22,575 bases of DNA from a virus, in IMG/VR virus record IMGVR_UViG_3300030117_004863, positions 1 to 22,575 of that record. The stretch is one strand, 5' to 3'. The notes below the pieces were generated by a model that worked only from the letters and a program-made list of their open reading frames with translations, searched no databases and was not told where the DNA came from. The first letter of the stretch is position 1. The number at the start of each line of letters is the position of its first letter. The position numbers were made by a program, and so were the translations under genes. Below, piece after piece: positions 9,480 to 15,764 of this stretch.

Positions 9480-9671
9480 CTTGTACTCCTCTTTGAACTG
9501 CCCAGACAAGTACCTGTCGCCCTTATCGTCTTGGTTTATCCACAGAGAAAAGTCTTTCTTCTCTCCGTTGACCATACCATTCCCGGTGTAGTCTGGTTTT
9601 TTATCACCATCTTTTTTGAACTTGTTCTTCCACATCGTGAAAGTACCTTCCTTTGGTTTGTAATCGGCCAT
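9462..9671 (-). CDS. Conserved phage-type small protein (69 aa)
   Basis: ATG at 9671 has a perfect AGGAGG five bases upstream, the strongest ribosome binding site in this part of the operon, which suggests high expression. The sequence reads GTFTMWKNKF, then KPDYTGNGMVNGEK, then FSLWINQDDKGDRYLSGQ. This is the layout of a small beta-rich phage protein in which a short lead strand is followed by PDYTGxxxVNGxxxxxSxW and then GxxYLSG, somewhat like DUF736. Function is unknown. It lies downstream of the nuclease/recombination genes. Confidence 0.7.
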   Translation of the reverse strand: MADYKPKEGTFTMWKNKFKKDGDKKPDYTGNGMVNGEKKDFSLWINQDDKGDRYLSGQFKEEYKKKTPF

Positions 9672-9696
9672 GTATGCCTCCTATTTTTGAGATGAC

Positions 9697-9903
9697 TTAG
9701 TTAAGGTCTTTTGGTGCCAACCAAAAAGATGCTTTATCCTTTTTATACCTCACACCAAGCCATCTCGTTCTTTGTTCGTATTTTCTTTCTAACTGCTTTA
9801 GTCTTCTGGAAGCTGATCCGTTTTTCTGAATCTGATTGCTTTTCAAAAGTCTCTTGTAGAAAGATATCAAGCCTAATAGCTTCATTTTTTTATGACTACT
9901 CAT
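9697..9903 (-). CDS. Small very basic protein (68 aa), unknown
   Basis: I place the start at ATG 9903, which has AAGGA eight bases upstream, rather than at the in-frame TTG at 9909. The start overlaps the end of the upstream nuclease-like gene by eight bases. The protein is rich in Lys/Arg (SRRLKQLERKYEQRTRWLG) and probably helical, compatible with nucleic-acid binding. No family was recognised. Confidence 0.5.
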   Translation of the reverse strand: MSSHKKMKLLGLISFYKRLLKSNQIQKNGSASRRLKQLERKYEQRTRWLGVRYKKDKASFWLAPKDLN

Positions 9904-10225
9904 TTGCAAATTCCTTCATTATAGATAATAGATTTAAAAAATATTCATAGTCTAAGACAATATAGGGTTTACCTCTATCTTCTCTTACTACTACACCTTC
10001 CTCGCTCTTTTCTGGCTTTAGCCACTTAGCTATTCTAGTTCTTCTTTTACAGCCATAGTAATGTCCTTCTATCTCTATGTCTCCCTGCTCATGTTGAGCA
10101 CCCCCCCTGTCTCTGTTAAAAGATTCTAGTCCAAAGTCCTTAGCCATATTTACAGCCTGTCGTTGCAGTTCTGCACCACGCTGTCTCGCACGCTTACCAC
10201 GCTTAATATTATTTGGATTCTTCAT
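9896..10225 (-). CDS. PD-(D/E)XK / Holliday-junction-resolvase-like protein with altered active site (109 aa)
   Basis: The N-terminus is a basic KRGKRARQRGAELQRQAV helix carrying E19. GDIEIEG follows (D49), then YYGCKRR (K60), then a C-terminal EDRGKPYIVLDYEYFLNLL. The order Glu, Asp, then X-X-Lys on a beta strand followed by a basic stretch matches small phage resolvase-like PD-(D/E)XK nucleases. In these the acidic residue two before the Lys is usually Glu. Here that position is Gly58 (GGC codon), so the catalytic triad looks incomplete. It may be inactive, use a migrated acid such as E51 or E53, or act only in binding. It overlaps genes on both sides. Confidence 0.6.
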   Translation of the reverse strand: MKNPNNIKRGKRARQRGAELQRQAVNMAKDFGLESFNRDRGGAQHEQGDIEIEGHYYGCKRRTRIAKWLKPEKSEEGVVVREDRGKPYIVLDYEYFLNLLSIMKEFANE

Positions 10226-10469
10226 TTGACCTACTATTGATTACAGAATCCTCTACTACAATATCCTCTGAATTATTCTCAGACATTGCATCGTTCTCTT
10301 TATCTAGCATTTGTTCATTGATTCTTTTCATATCCTTTAACAACATAGAATATGGGCCCCTGTAATTTCTTATACCTTCTGAGTTTAGAGCTATCTCCAA
10401 AGCGTTGATATGTACCTGTACCTCTTGCCTTGAATATTTTATAAGTGCTGTGCATGTGTATTTACTCAT
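10209..10469 (-). CDS. Small protein with acidic tail (86 aa), unknown
   Basis: I chose ATG 10469 because AGGAAG lies seven to eight bases upstream and the start overlaps the previous gene by eight bases; a longer in-frame ORF begins at 10529 without such a site. The N-terminal half (MSKYTCTALIKYSRQEVQVH) could form a strand-helix unit. The C-terminal 30 residues are acidic, Ser/Asn/Glu-rich and probably disordered. No family was recognised. It lies between two nuclease-like genes, so a DNA-metabolism role is possible. Confidence 0.5.
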   Translation of the reverse strand: MSKYTCTALIKYSRQEVQVHINALEIALNSEGIRNYRGPYSMLLKDMKRINEQMLDKENDAMSENNSEDIVVEDSVINSRSNEESK

Positions 10470-10929
10470 ATAATTCACTTCCTTTTTCGATTGGCAGGTA
10501 TGCATTGGTTCTAATAATGCTACCGCCATTTATTGTTTTTTGTGTTCTTGTATTTTTAACTTCAAAGTCAAACAAAAAGTTCCCATATTTATCTGTAATC
10601 TCCCAATACATTGCAATATCATCTTTAATAAGGTAAAGGAAACCAATATAAGGGACTCGTAGCATTTCTGAAAGTCGCTTGCCGTCCATGATCTTATCAA
10701 ATGTTATAAGCCAAGAGCCATACCTGTTTAATTCTTGTAAGCTCATGTCTCTACACTTAGACTCGAATACATTAGTTATCTTTCCAGACTTAGATATTAC
10801 ACCATCTACTTTAGCATCCATATTTTTGTCGGTCTCTATTATAGTACCACTACAAACTTTCATTATTTTTTTTAACATAATACGTTCATAACGTAATGAT
10901 TGTTGGCCCTTTTCTGTGAGTATATCCAT
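10462..10929 (-). CDS. PD-(D/E)XK nuclease-like protein (155 aa)
   Basis: The sequence shows the order Glu15 in the first helix, Asp42 in DAKVDGVI, and E56-S-K58 in TNVFESKCRD, followed by a helix (MSLQELNRYGSWLI). This is the arrangement of the PD-(D/E)XK nuclease core, with D42 and the E-x-K pair on neighbouring strands. The C-terminal 60 residues are strand-rich and not recognised. The first ATG overlaps the stop of the upstream gene (TAATG), so it is tightly coupled to the DUF669-like protein. It could be a phage recombination or resolvase nuclease. Substrate cannot be read from the sequence. Confidence 0.55.
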   Translation of the reverse strand: MDILTEKGQQSLRYERIMLKKIMKVCSGTIIETDKNMDAKVDGVISKSGKITNVFESKCRDMSLQELNRYGSWLITFDKIMDGKRLSEMLRVPYIGFLYLIKDDIAMYWEITDKYGNFLFDFEVKNTRTQKTINGGSIIRTNAYLPIEKGSELYE

Positions 10930-11405
10930 TAGAATGGTACCTTTGCATCTTGTATGCGTTGGATTGTCTTAGCTATCGGATAAATCACCTCTAACTGCTC
11001 ATCGTTTATAAACCTTTTCATCGACACATCGATAAGAACTACAGCACTATCTATATCGACAAAGTGGAGGTAAGGTAATTGACTACCATTACCCCCACCT
11101 TTTCGGAGTTGCATAATAGAAAGAAATTTAGCGAAACCCCAGTTCTTTCTGTGCTCATATAGAGAGCCGTCCACTTTTTTGTATCGGAATATCCCATTGT
11201 CTTTAACCACACATGCCTCGTACTCTGGATGTTCCTTTACATCTATCTCGTATTCTGGCTTGAACACATCAGCTACATACCTACCAAATTTAACGTTCTC
11301 TGATATGTCCATGCTTACGATACGTGCTGTATACCTTCCGGCAGGCACGTTTCTTGTGAACTGACTTTCATCAGCAGGGTAATATGCATCTCCTATGTCA
11401 ATCAT
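10929..11405 (-). CDS. Possible ssDNA-binding / DUF669-like recombination protein (158 aa)
   Basis: The N-terminal segment VPAGRYTARIVSMDISENVKFGRYVADVFKPEYEI has the PxGxYxxxI start and the alternating beta-strand look of DUF669/OB-like phage proteins that accompany recombination nucleases. The rest contains aromatic and basic residues (YKKVDGSLYEHRKNW) and a Gly-rich loop (RKGGGNGSQLP). It lies in a chain with a Cas4-like nuclease upstream and a PD-(D/E)XK protein downstream, with zero to one base between genes, which supports a role in DNA repair or replication. The family assignment is tentative. Confidence 0.4.
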   Translation of the reverse strand: MIDIGDAYYPADESQFTRNVPAGRYTARIVSMDISENVKFGRYVADVFKPEYEIDVKEHPEYEACVVKDNGIFRYKKVDGSLYEHRKNWGFAKFLSIMQLRKGGGNGSQLPYLHFVDIDSAVVLIDVSMKRFINDEQLEVIYPIAKTIQRIQDAKVPF

Positions 11406-11406
11406 A

Positions 11407-11814
11407 TTAGAGGTGCTTCATATCTCCTATCTTGTCTAAACAAGCTTGAAGATTGTCAAGAGTAATATTTCCATTCTTTAATTGGTATAATACTTTATTC
11501 TTGTCCTTCTGGCCTAGAGTAGATACCGCTTTTTCAATAGCTTTCTTTACATACTCTTCATCACTCTCTTCTACTACCTCTCCATTGAATTTATCCTTTA
11601 CTTCCTTAACTAACTCCTTATCGGATAACCTCTTGTTCTCATCGAGTATATCCTTTATTCCATGATACCCGTGTATGATGAACTGTACCCACTTCTCCAT
11701 TGTTTTCATATTATCGGAGTTTAGCTCTTGCCCTTTCTCAATGAAGGCCACTGCGACACCATGTCGTATCTTACCTTCTGTTATTTTATCCCAATCGGGT
11801 TGTTGATCGCTCAT
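11407..11814 (-). CDS. Helical phage protein of the recombination cluster (135 aa)
   Basis: The start ATG at 11814 overlaps the stop of the Cas4-like gene (ATGA). The protein starts PDWDKITEGKIRHGVAVAFIEKG, a pattern I associate with small phage proteins placed beside ssDNA-binding or annealing genes. Charged helices and an acidic Glu-rich loop (GEVVEESDEEYVKKAIEKA) follow. No catalytic motif is present. The conserved placement suggests an accessory factor of the nuclease or ssDNA-binding protein; this is inference. Confidence 0.5.
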   Translation of the reverse strand: MSDQQPDWDKITEGKIRHGVAVAFIEKGQELNSDNMKTMEKWVQFIIHGYHGIKDILDENKRLSDKELVKEVKDKFNGEVVEESDEEYVKKAIEKAVSTLGQKDKNKVLYQLKNGNITLDNLQACLDKIGDMKHL

Positions 11815-12536
11815 AGATCATCTCCTTTCTCTTTTAGTCCTCCACCACAAACCTCATAATAGTTACAGTATTTAGGGTTACATTCCCATTTATATGCCGG
11901 AGCTATTCCAAGCTCGATAGGAGGATTTCCTTTTTTAAATATATCCTGCACATTATGCCAATACTCTTTGGCTTTTTGTATGTAGGATGTTCGTATTACT
12001 TTTTCTTTCATTCTTGAATTATCTTTGTTATAGTATAATAACGCAAGTTTCTTCAATTTGTTCCCAGTTTCTTCTTCATACCACCAACCATACGTTCCTA
12101 ATTGTATATTATAATTAACCGGTTGGTTAGGATCAGGACTTCTGCCAAATAGATTCTTCCACTTCCAAGCATTACAAGTTTTGATATCGTAAAGTGCATT
12201 GTCCTCTACGACAATAACATCTAGGAAACCTCGGACATTTACATCGGGTAGTCTTATCTCACGTTCTATCATTATTTGAGAACCATTAAGACTTGCATAC
12301 TCTATCAGTGCCTCTTGAATATCATTGTGAACAAGGTCTCCAAGTCTAAATAACCTCATTGTATTTTCGTCAATTTCTTTAGGTTCAATGTCGGCAACGT
12401 GTTGAAAGTAATGCTTTCGCATACACATACCAGAGGAGGAGGCGTGAAACCATTCCTCTTTCCCCTCGTATCTTTTCTTTTGATGAAGGTCATTATTTTT
12501 CCGCAACCAATCATCATATATCTTTTGAATGTTCAT
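11811..12536 (-). CDS. Cas4/RecB-like Fe-S exonuclease (241 aa)
   Basis: The sequence shows a RecB-family PD-(D/E)XK nuclease with an iron-sulfur cluster: C38 in SSSGMCMRKHYF, H70 in LGDLVHNDIQ, D106 in GFLDVI, D117-I-K119 in YDIKT, Q145xxxY149 in NIQLGTYGWW, and C219, C224, C230 near the C-terminus. One Cys before the core and three after it are the Cas4/AddB cluster layout. Such phage enzymes resect DNA ends for recombination or replication. The start is ATG 12536, with AGGA six bases upstream; the ATG at 12542 abuts that site and is unlikely. There is no Cas1, Cas2 or array nearby, so a CRISPR role is not supported. Confidence 0.88.
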   Translation of the reverse strand: MNIQKIYDDWLRKNNDLHQKKRYEGKEEWFHASSSGMCMRKHYFQHVADIEPKEIDENTMRLFRLGDLVHNDIQEALIEYASLNGSQIMIEREIRLPDVNVRGFLDVIVVEDNALYDIKTCNAWKWKNLFGRSPDPNQPVNYNIQLGTYGWWYEEETGNKLKKLALLYYNKDNSRMKEKVIRTSYIQKAKEYWHNVQDIFKKGNPPIELGIAPAYKWECNPKYCNYYEVCGGGLKEKGDDL

Positions 12537-12562
12537 TTGCATTCCTTTGGTATGTATGGAGG

Positions 12563-12643
12563 ACGGGGCAGGTTGCTGAGATGTGTTGTAGTGGGTAGGT
12601 CGGAAACTTGTGGAGCAAAAAACCGACCTGATACCTGCCCCGT
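12563..12643 (-). other. Nested structured RNA element upstream of the Cas4-like gene
   Basis: A perfect 11-bp outer stem pairs ACGGGGCAGGT at 12563-12573 with ACCTGCCCCGT at 12633-12643. Inside it a 7-bp stem pairs AGGTCGG at 12597-12603 with CCGACCT at 12623-12629. The element starts 11 bases after the stop of the 65-residue gene and ends about 26 bases before the Cas4-like start. It could be a terminator lacking a T-run, an RNase processing site, or a regulatory leader. Confidence 0.55.
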
Positions 12644-12654
12644 TTTAATCATTA

Positions 12655-12852
12655 TTATCTTTGCTCTAGAACTTCTTTGTTATCAGAGAATAGATTTATC
12701 TCTATGACCTCTCCAGACTCTGTCTTAACATGTATGGTTCTAAAGTATCTGTCTTTGGCAGAGATCGATTGCATTGTTATTGTCTTGTCCATCTCAATAG
12801 ACTCTACGTTATGTATGCTAACCTCTTGCCCTATTCCTAGTTGTAAGTTCAT
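12655..12852 (-). CDS. Small beta-rich protein (65 aa), unknown
   Basis: ATG at 12852 has AGGAA nearby upstream and overlaps the previous gene by 35 bases. The sequence alternates hydrophobic and polar residues (IGQEVSIHNVESIEM, RYFRTIHVKTESGEVIEINLF), which suggests a small beta-barrel or sandwich. No cysteines or catalytic motif are present. It is the last gene before the structured hairpin that separates it from the Cas4-like gene. Confidence 0.55.
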   Translation of the reverse strand: MNLQLGIGQEVSIHNVESIEMDKTITMQSISAKDRYFRTIHVKTESGEVIEINLFSDNKEVLEQR

Positions 12853-13063
12853 CTTGTTCCTTTCCTTTTTGATATTCTTCAGCCCACTTATCTAGTTCGG
12901 TATACTCTTCTGCTTCCGCTCTGAGTACGTGGTCAAGGGCCAAATTTAATCCATATATTTCAGCGTTGTAAAGTTCATTAGATGGGTTAGCATCGTAAAG
13001 CTCTTCTATACGCTGAACTTCTTTCTTTATTCTGTATTTTAGTTTGTTTAATACAGTAAACAT
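12818..13063 (-). CDS. Small helical protein (81 aa), unknown
   Basis: ATG at 13063 has AAGGA seven bases upstream and begins directly after the stop of the HNH gene. The protein looks all-helical with heptad-like charge patterns (LKYRIKKEVQRIEELY, then ALDHVLRAEAEEYTELDKW), so a short coiled coil or helical hairpin is likely. It ends with a basic RNRARG tail. Function is unknown. Confidence 0.55.
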   Translation of the reverse strand: MFTVLNKLKYRIKKEVQRIEELYDANPSNELYNAEIYGLNLALDHVLRAEAEEYTELDKWAEEYQKGKEQDELTTRNRARG

Positions 13064-13600
13064 TTAATTATCCTTTTCTTTGTTGTAGTTATAACGAACC
13101 TCACTATAAGAAAGTTCCATATTTTTTTCATATTCTTTTATCATTGTCTGTATGTCCTTATAGTAATCATAGTCCTTGTATGTTTTTATTTTGTGGCAGT
13201 TACGACATCGCACTTCACATTTATCTATCTCTGCTTTAATTGTACTCCATTTATACCCAGCCCTTACCATGTAAGATACACCCTCTGTCCTATAAAACTT
13301 TTTCTTAATTCCTCTAACATGGTCGAACTCCAAAACTCGATGGTCTTTTGTACCGCAATCAACACAACCTTTGACAAAGTAAAGATAAAGAACTTTCTCG
13401 TAATTCTCTGCTTGCAAGCGAGCCTTTCTTTTCGCCATGTGCTTTATTCTTTTTTCTCTGTTCTTTACATACCATTCTTTATTATGATAATTCCTCTGAC
13501 ATATCTTACACATATACTGCCTGCCATCGGGCTTTTGTCTATTGCGGTAGAAATCTGTTTTAGGTTTTTCTTCTTTGCACTTACAACATTTCTTTAACAT
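13064..13600 (-). CDS. HNH endonuclease with N-terminal zinc-binding module (178 aa)
   Basis: The N-terminal 35 residues hold CCKCKEEK and MCKICQ, a CxxC pair set of a small zinc finger. After a basic helix, the HNH core reads GCVDCG, then LEFDHVRG, then IKAEIDKCEVRCRNCH. It contains the first His (FDH), a structural zinc CxxC pair on each side, and the final NCH. Proteins of this build are typically free-standing phage HNH nucleases, some mobile and some acting near DNA packaging. Here it sits inside the early operon behind the methyltransferase. The ribosome binding site is weak (GAGG ten bases upstream). Confidence 0.85.
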   Translation of the reverse strand: MLKKCCKCKEEKPKTDFYRNRQKPDGRQYMCKICQRNYHNKEWYVKNREKRIKHMAKRKARLQAENYEKVLYLYFVKGCVDCGTKDHRVLEFDHVRGIKKKFYRTEGVSYMVRAGYKWSTIKAEIDKCEVRCRNCHKIKTYKDYDYYKDIQTMIKEYEKNMELSYSEVRYNYNKEKDN

Positions 13601-13624
13601 ATCAGCTATACCTCAATATATGAA

Positions 13625-14269
13625 TTATCCATAAGACAAACCACTAAAATCTTTGATGATATCCTCACACAACTGCACAGGAAGAATGCCTCTCTCGTAT
13701 GCATTCTTCAACCCTTGAGTTCCCGTCTTACTACCACGAGGTGCACGTTCATGGTGACAATCCGGGTTTCCATTCTTACACATTGGCCTCGGTCTCCAAG
13801 ACTCGCAGTTCGTCCAGATGTCGGTAGGTTTCATACGAATATCCCCATATTTACAAAAGGATATAGTTCTCCTGATCGGCAGATATTCTACAACTCGCAA
13901 TTTTCTCAGAAGTCCTCTTGGGTTCTCAATGTACCAATACTTAGGTTCGAGATATTTGACTATCTCTATGGCTTTTTTTACAAGAGCTAGACCTATGTAT
14001 GCCTTTGATGTTTTAGGGATGTAGGCCTTGTTTCCGCCTTGCCAATGATGACCTATAGAAGCCACACTAAAAGCGGTGCAGGGCGGAGAGGCCCACACTA
14101 TATCTGGCTTGAAGGGAATCTTGTGCGGAGATACATATAGCAGGTCTGCTACCATGTCTATCCCTTCGTGTTCAGCCATATCAATAGTGTAGGTCTCATG
14201 CCCATATTTCCTAGCTACCTTAGAGAAGGTACAGGATCCAGCGTATAACTCCAAGACCTTAATCTTCAA
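13625..14269 (-). CDS. DNA (cytosine-5-)-methyltransferase-like protein (about 212-214 aa)
   Basis: Motif I is LELYAGSCTFS. The catalytic loop is ASPPCTAFS with Cys64, counting from TTG 14269. The motif VI equivalent is IENPRG (E115, N116), followed by GDIRMKPTDIWTN and a closing ILPVQLCEDIIK like motif X. The protein is short for this family and lacks an obvious separate target-recognition domain, as in compact phage enzymes. It probably methylates cytosine in phage DNA to evade host restriction. The start is unusual. No ATG or GTG is placed suitably, TTG 14269 lies one base from AGGAG, and the ATT at 14263 is seven bases away and aligns with the usual MKVLELYAG start. Confidence 0.85.
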   Translation of the reverse strand: MKIKVLELYAGSCTFSKVARKYGHETYTIDMAEHEGIDMVADLLYVSPHKIPFKPDIVWASPPCTAFSVASIGHHWQGGNKAYIPKTSKAYIGLALVKKAIEIVKYLEPKYWYIENPRGLLRKLRVVEYLPIRRTISFCKYGDIRMKPTDIWTNCESWRPRPMCKNGNPDCHHERAPRGSKTGTQGLKNAYERGILPVQLCEDIIKDFSGLSYG

Positions 14270-14423
14270 GCTCCTTTGACTCTATCAAGTAAACAATCAT
14301 CTCATCCCACATATCCACATCCCATTTCTGTTTCAAATCTAGGATAACATTCTTTAAACCAACTGCATAACTTCTAACATTTTGCATGTCATCTTCCATT
14401 TCAGCTTTGTCTCTGCTTTTCAT
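14259..14423 (-). CDS. Small protein with N-terminus MKSRDKAE (54 aa), unknown
   Basis: ATG at 14423 has AGGAG six bases upstream and overlaps the stop of the previous gene as ATGA. The stop TAA at 14259-14261 overlaps the methyltransferase start region by 11 bases. The first eight residues are identical to those of the upstream 129-residue protein, through a 30-bp DNA repeat. The remainder is an acidic helix with a Trp-rich section (KWDVDMWDEMIVYLIESKELED). Function is unknown. Confidence 0.65.
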   Translation of the reverse strand: MKSRDKAEMEDDMQNVRSYAVGLKNVILDLKQKWDVDMWDEMIVYLIESKELED

Positions 14424-14428
14424 TGCTT
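14399..14428. repeat. 30-bp direct repeat, copy 1
   Basis: This 30-bp stretch is identical to 14785-14814. It covers a ribosome-binding-site-proximal region, a stop/start ATGA junction and the codons for MKSRDKAE of the 54-residue gene. The two copies are 386 bases apart. Confidence 0.95.
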
Positions 14429-14809
14429 GCTCCTTTTCAAAAGATTATCTAGTTCTGCTTGATACTTTTTAGGTACTTTCCAACCATTGTTATCAGAAGG
14501 TAATATCCTTCCCGTTCCATCTTCAATATGGGCATAATCATTGTCCCATTCTCCTAAGCCCGAGTCCCATCTCCAAAGTTTCATTTCTAAGTCCCCAAAT
14601 ATTTGCTTTCCATTTTCAGTATCTATACATTGCTTAACACTTGTAAACTTTCTTTCTTTTAAGAATGGATGATTGAATCCTCCACCTAATAATCTTCTTA
14701 GACTATCCTCAAAGATTGGGTCTGCATCATCATATCCTTCATAATAATATAGTATGCTCCATTCATAAGCTCTTCTTTGTTCTTTTTCAGCTTTGTCTCT
14801 GCTTTTCAT
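14420..14809 (-). CDS. Unknown protein with N-terminus MKSRDKAE (129 aa)
   Basis: ATG at 14809 overlaps the previous stop (ATGA) inside a 30-bp repeat. The protein starts with a charged helix (KAEKEQRRAYEWSILYYYEGYDDADPI). A Gly-rich turn (LRRLLGGGFNHPFLKERKF) follows, and the C-terminal half is Trp/Asp-rich (LWRWDSGLGEWDNDYAHIEDG). No family or active site was recognised. It ends KRSKQ and its stop falls in the next start codon, so it is translationally coupled to the 54-residue gene. Confidence 0.6.
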   Translation of the reverse strand: MKSRDKAEKEQRRAYEWSILYYYEGYDDADPIFEDSLRRLLGGGFNHPFLKERKFTSVKQCIDTENGKQIFGDLEMKLWRWDSGLGEWDNDYAHIEDGTGRILPSDNNGWKVPKKYQAELDNLLKRSKQ

Positions 14810-14814
14810 TGCTT
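14785..14814. repeat. 30-bp direct repeat, copy 2
   Basis: Identical to 14399-14428. It covers the stop of the 64-residue gene, the overlapping ATG of the 129-residue gene, and its first eight codons (MKSRDKAE). Confidence 0.95.
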
Positions 14815-15000
14815 ACCCCCTTGTACAGTTTCCGCCCTAACAAAAGCATTAAGAATGCTTACTCTTAAATCCTTTTCTTTTTTATCATTTTCATTATCCC
14901 TTACCTTTAAAAGGTTGTTAAATATAGATACATGTTTTTCCATAAAGTGCTCAAGACATTTTTTTTGTTTTTCATTTAAAGTAATATTATATGTTTTCAT
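14806..15000 (-). CDS. Small helical protein (64 aa), unknown
   Basis: ATG at 15000 has AGGAG seven bases upstream. The sequence is a charged helical protein (NEKQKKCLEHFMEKHVSIFNN) with a Lys/Glu/Asp-rich middle, ending GGKQ. The short repeat-helix style and a single Cys give no family. It is the first gene after a strong GC-rich hairpin and starts a chain of ATGA-coupled genes leading to the methyltransferase. Confidence 0.6.
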   Translation of the reverse strand: MKTYNITLNEKQKKCLEHFMEKHVSIFNNLLKVRDNENDKKEKDLRVSILNAFVRAETVQGGKQ

Positions 15001-15020
15001 TACACATCTCCTTTTTGTTA

Positions 15021-15042
15021 TGGGGCGGGTTGCCCCGCCCCA
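15021..15042 (-). terminator. Very stable GC-rich hairpin with GCAA loop
   Basis: Read on the minus strand, TGGGGCGGG pairs perfectly with CCCGCCCCA around GCAA, a GNRA tetraloop. That orientation therefore looks like the functional one. It begins 11 bases after the stop of the 61-residue gene and is followed by AACAAAAAGGAG of the next gene, not by a T-run. In an AT-rich background its GC content stands out. Confidence 0.6.
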
Positions 15043-15053
15043 GTTTAGTTGTT

Positions 15054-15239
15054 TTATTTATAATTGATGCACGACTTATCTTTAGAGCTTGAAGTCCATT
15101 CATGCCCCTTACTACATTTGTAGTCTGTCCATGTTACTTGGCCACTATGTCTCCCTCTACTCCAAATAGTCTGCATGGCTGAATAACCTTTTTCTTTTTT
15201 CACGATAGTTACTTTACCATCACATCTCTGTTTTTTCAT
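15054..15239 (-). CDS. Small Cys/His-containing protein (61 aa), unknown
   Basis: ATG at 15239 follows AAGGAG and an A-rich leader. Promoter-like element 1 lies upstream at 15286-15317. The protein has C6, then YKCSKGHEW, then SCINYK near the end, so Cys/His residues could bind zinc. A Trp-rich central part (IWSRGRHSGQVTWTDYKC) looks beta-stranded. No family was recognised. Confidence 0.6.
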   Translation of the reverse strand: MKKQRCDGKVTIVKKEKGYSAMQTIWSRGRHSGQVTWTDYKCSKGHEWTSSSKDKSCINYK

Positions 15240-15285
15240 AATAACTCCTTTTTTTTTATTATTGTTTTAAGCTTCGTGCTTACCT

Positions 15286-15317
15286 ATTAAACGCACCAAG
15301 TTTCAAAAAGTTCCAAA
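15286..15317 (-). promoter_or_regulatory. Promoter-like element 1
   Basis: On the minus strand TTGGAA (15311-15316) is followed by 19 bases and TTTAAT (15286-15291). The TTGGAAC end overlaps the last codons of the 153-residue gene; the next gene starts at 15239. A 21-bp part is identical to element 2. Confidence 0.7.
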
Positions 15318-15318
15318 T
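15298..15318. repeat. 21-bp repeat in promoter element 1
   Basis: Identical to 15821-15841 over 21 bases, covering the TTGGAACT box and half of the spacer. It suggests a recent duplication of the promoter module. Confidence 0.9.
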
Positions 15319-15764
15319 GTATTTTTTACTCTTCTAGCAAAATCTTTCTTTGCTAGTCTTTCAGAATCTAACTTTCTTCTAGCAACGTCTTCTTCTTCTA
15401 TTTGTTCAAAAAATTCACAAAGTGTTTTCTCATTAACATTATTAGCATCAAAAAGTTTTTCTATATGCCTAACATATCTATTAAAAGTACCTTTTAGATT
15501 TTGAAAATTTCTAGTAGCATATACTTGATATTCTTCATCCCACCAAATTTCTATATAATATGTTGGATTAACATATTTAGGATTGCTATGAACACCTACT
15601 TCTGGTTCATAGTCAATATGTTTAAAATCAATGCTAATATCATTTACATCTGGAAGATTTAAATCAAATGCTATGTATTCACAATCAAATACACTACAAT
15701 ATTCATCCCACTTTGATCTAGATAAATCTGGATTCCACTTGTATTTACCATGTTTAACTTTCAT
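15303..15764 (-). CDS. Unknown protein (153 aa), single-gene unit
   Basis: ATG at 15764 has AGGAG five bases upstream in an A-rich leader. Element 2 lies about 45 bases further up. The protein has an acidic, aromatic first half (DEYCSVFDCEYIAFDLNLPD; YYIEIWWDEEYQVYATRNF) and a helical basic C-terminal half (ARRKLDSERLAKKDFARRVK). Its stop lies within element 1. No family was recognised, and no catalytic motif is evident. Confidence 0.65.
   Translation of the reverse strand: MKVKHGKYKWNPDLSRSKWDEYCSVFDCEYIAFDLNLPDVNDISIDFKHIDYEPEVGVHSNPKYVNPTYYIEIWWDEEYQVYATRNFQNLKGTFNRYVRHIEKLFDANNVNEKTLCEFFEQIEEEDVARRKLDSERLAKKDFARRVKNTFGTF

Noticed and set aside
9711-9950. 79-residue plus-strand frame
   Set aside because: It overlaps two minus-strand genes with good starts and has a Phe/Ser-rich shadow composition.
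11811-12536. CRISPR adaptation role for the Cas4-like gene
   Set aside because: No Cas1, Cas2 or repeat-spacer array is present; stand-alone Cas4-like nucleases are common in phages.
13094-13120. TGGAAC followed by TATAAC on the minus strand, within the HNH gene
   Set aside because: The box reads ATGGAAC and the distance to TATAAC is 21, not the invariant 19; it lies in coding sequence.
13193-13597. 134-residue plus-strand frame opposite the HNH gene
   Set aside because: It is antisense to a gene with conserved HNH motifs; its Phe/Leu/Ser-rich composition is typical of a complement of Lys/Glu-rich coding DNA.
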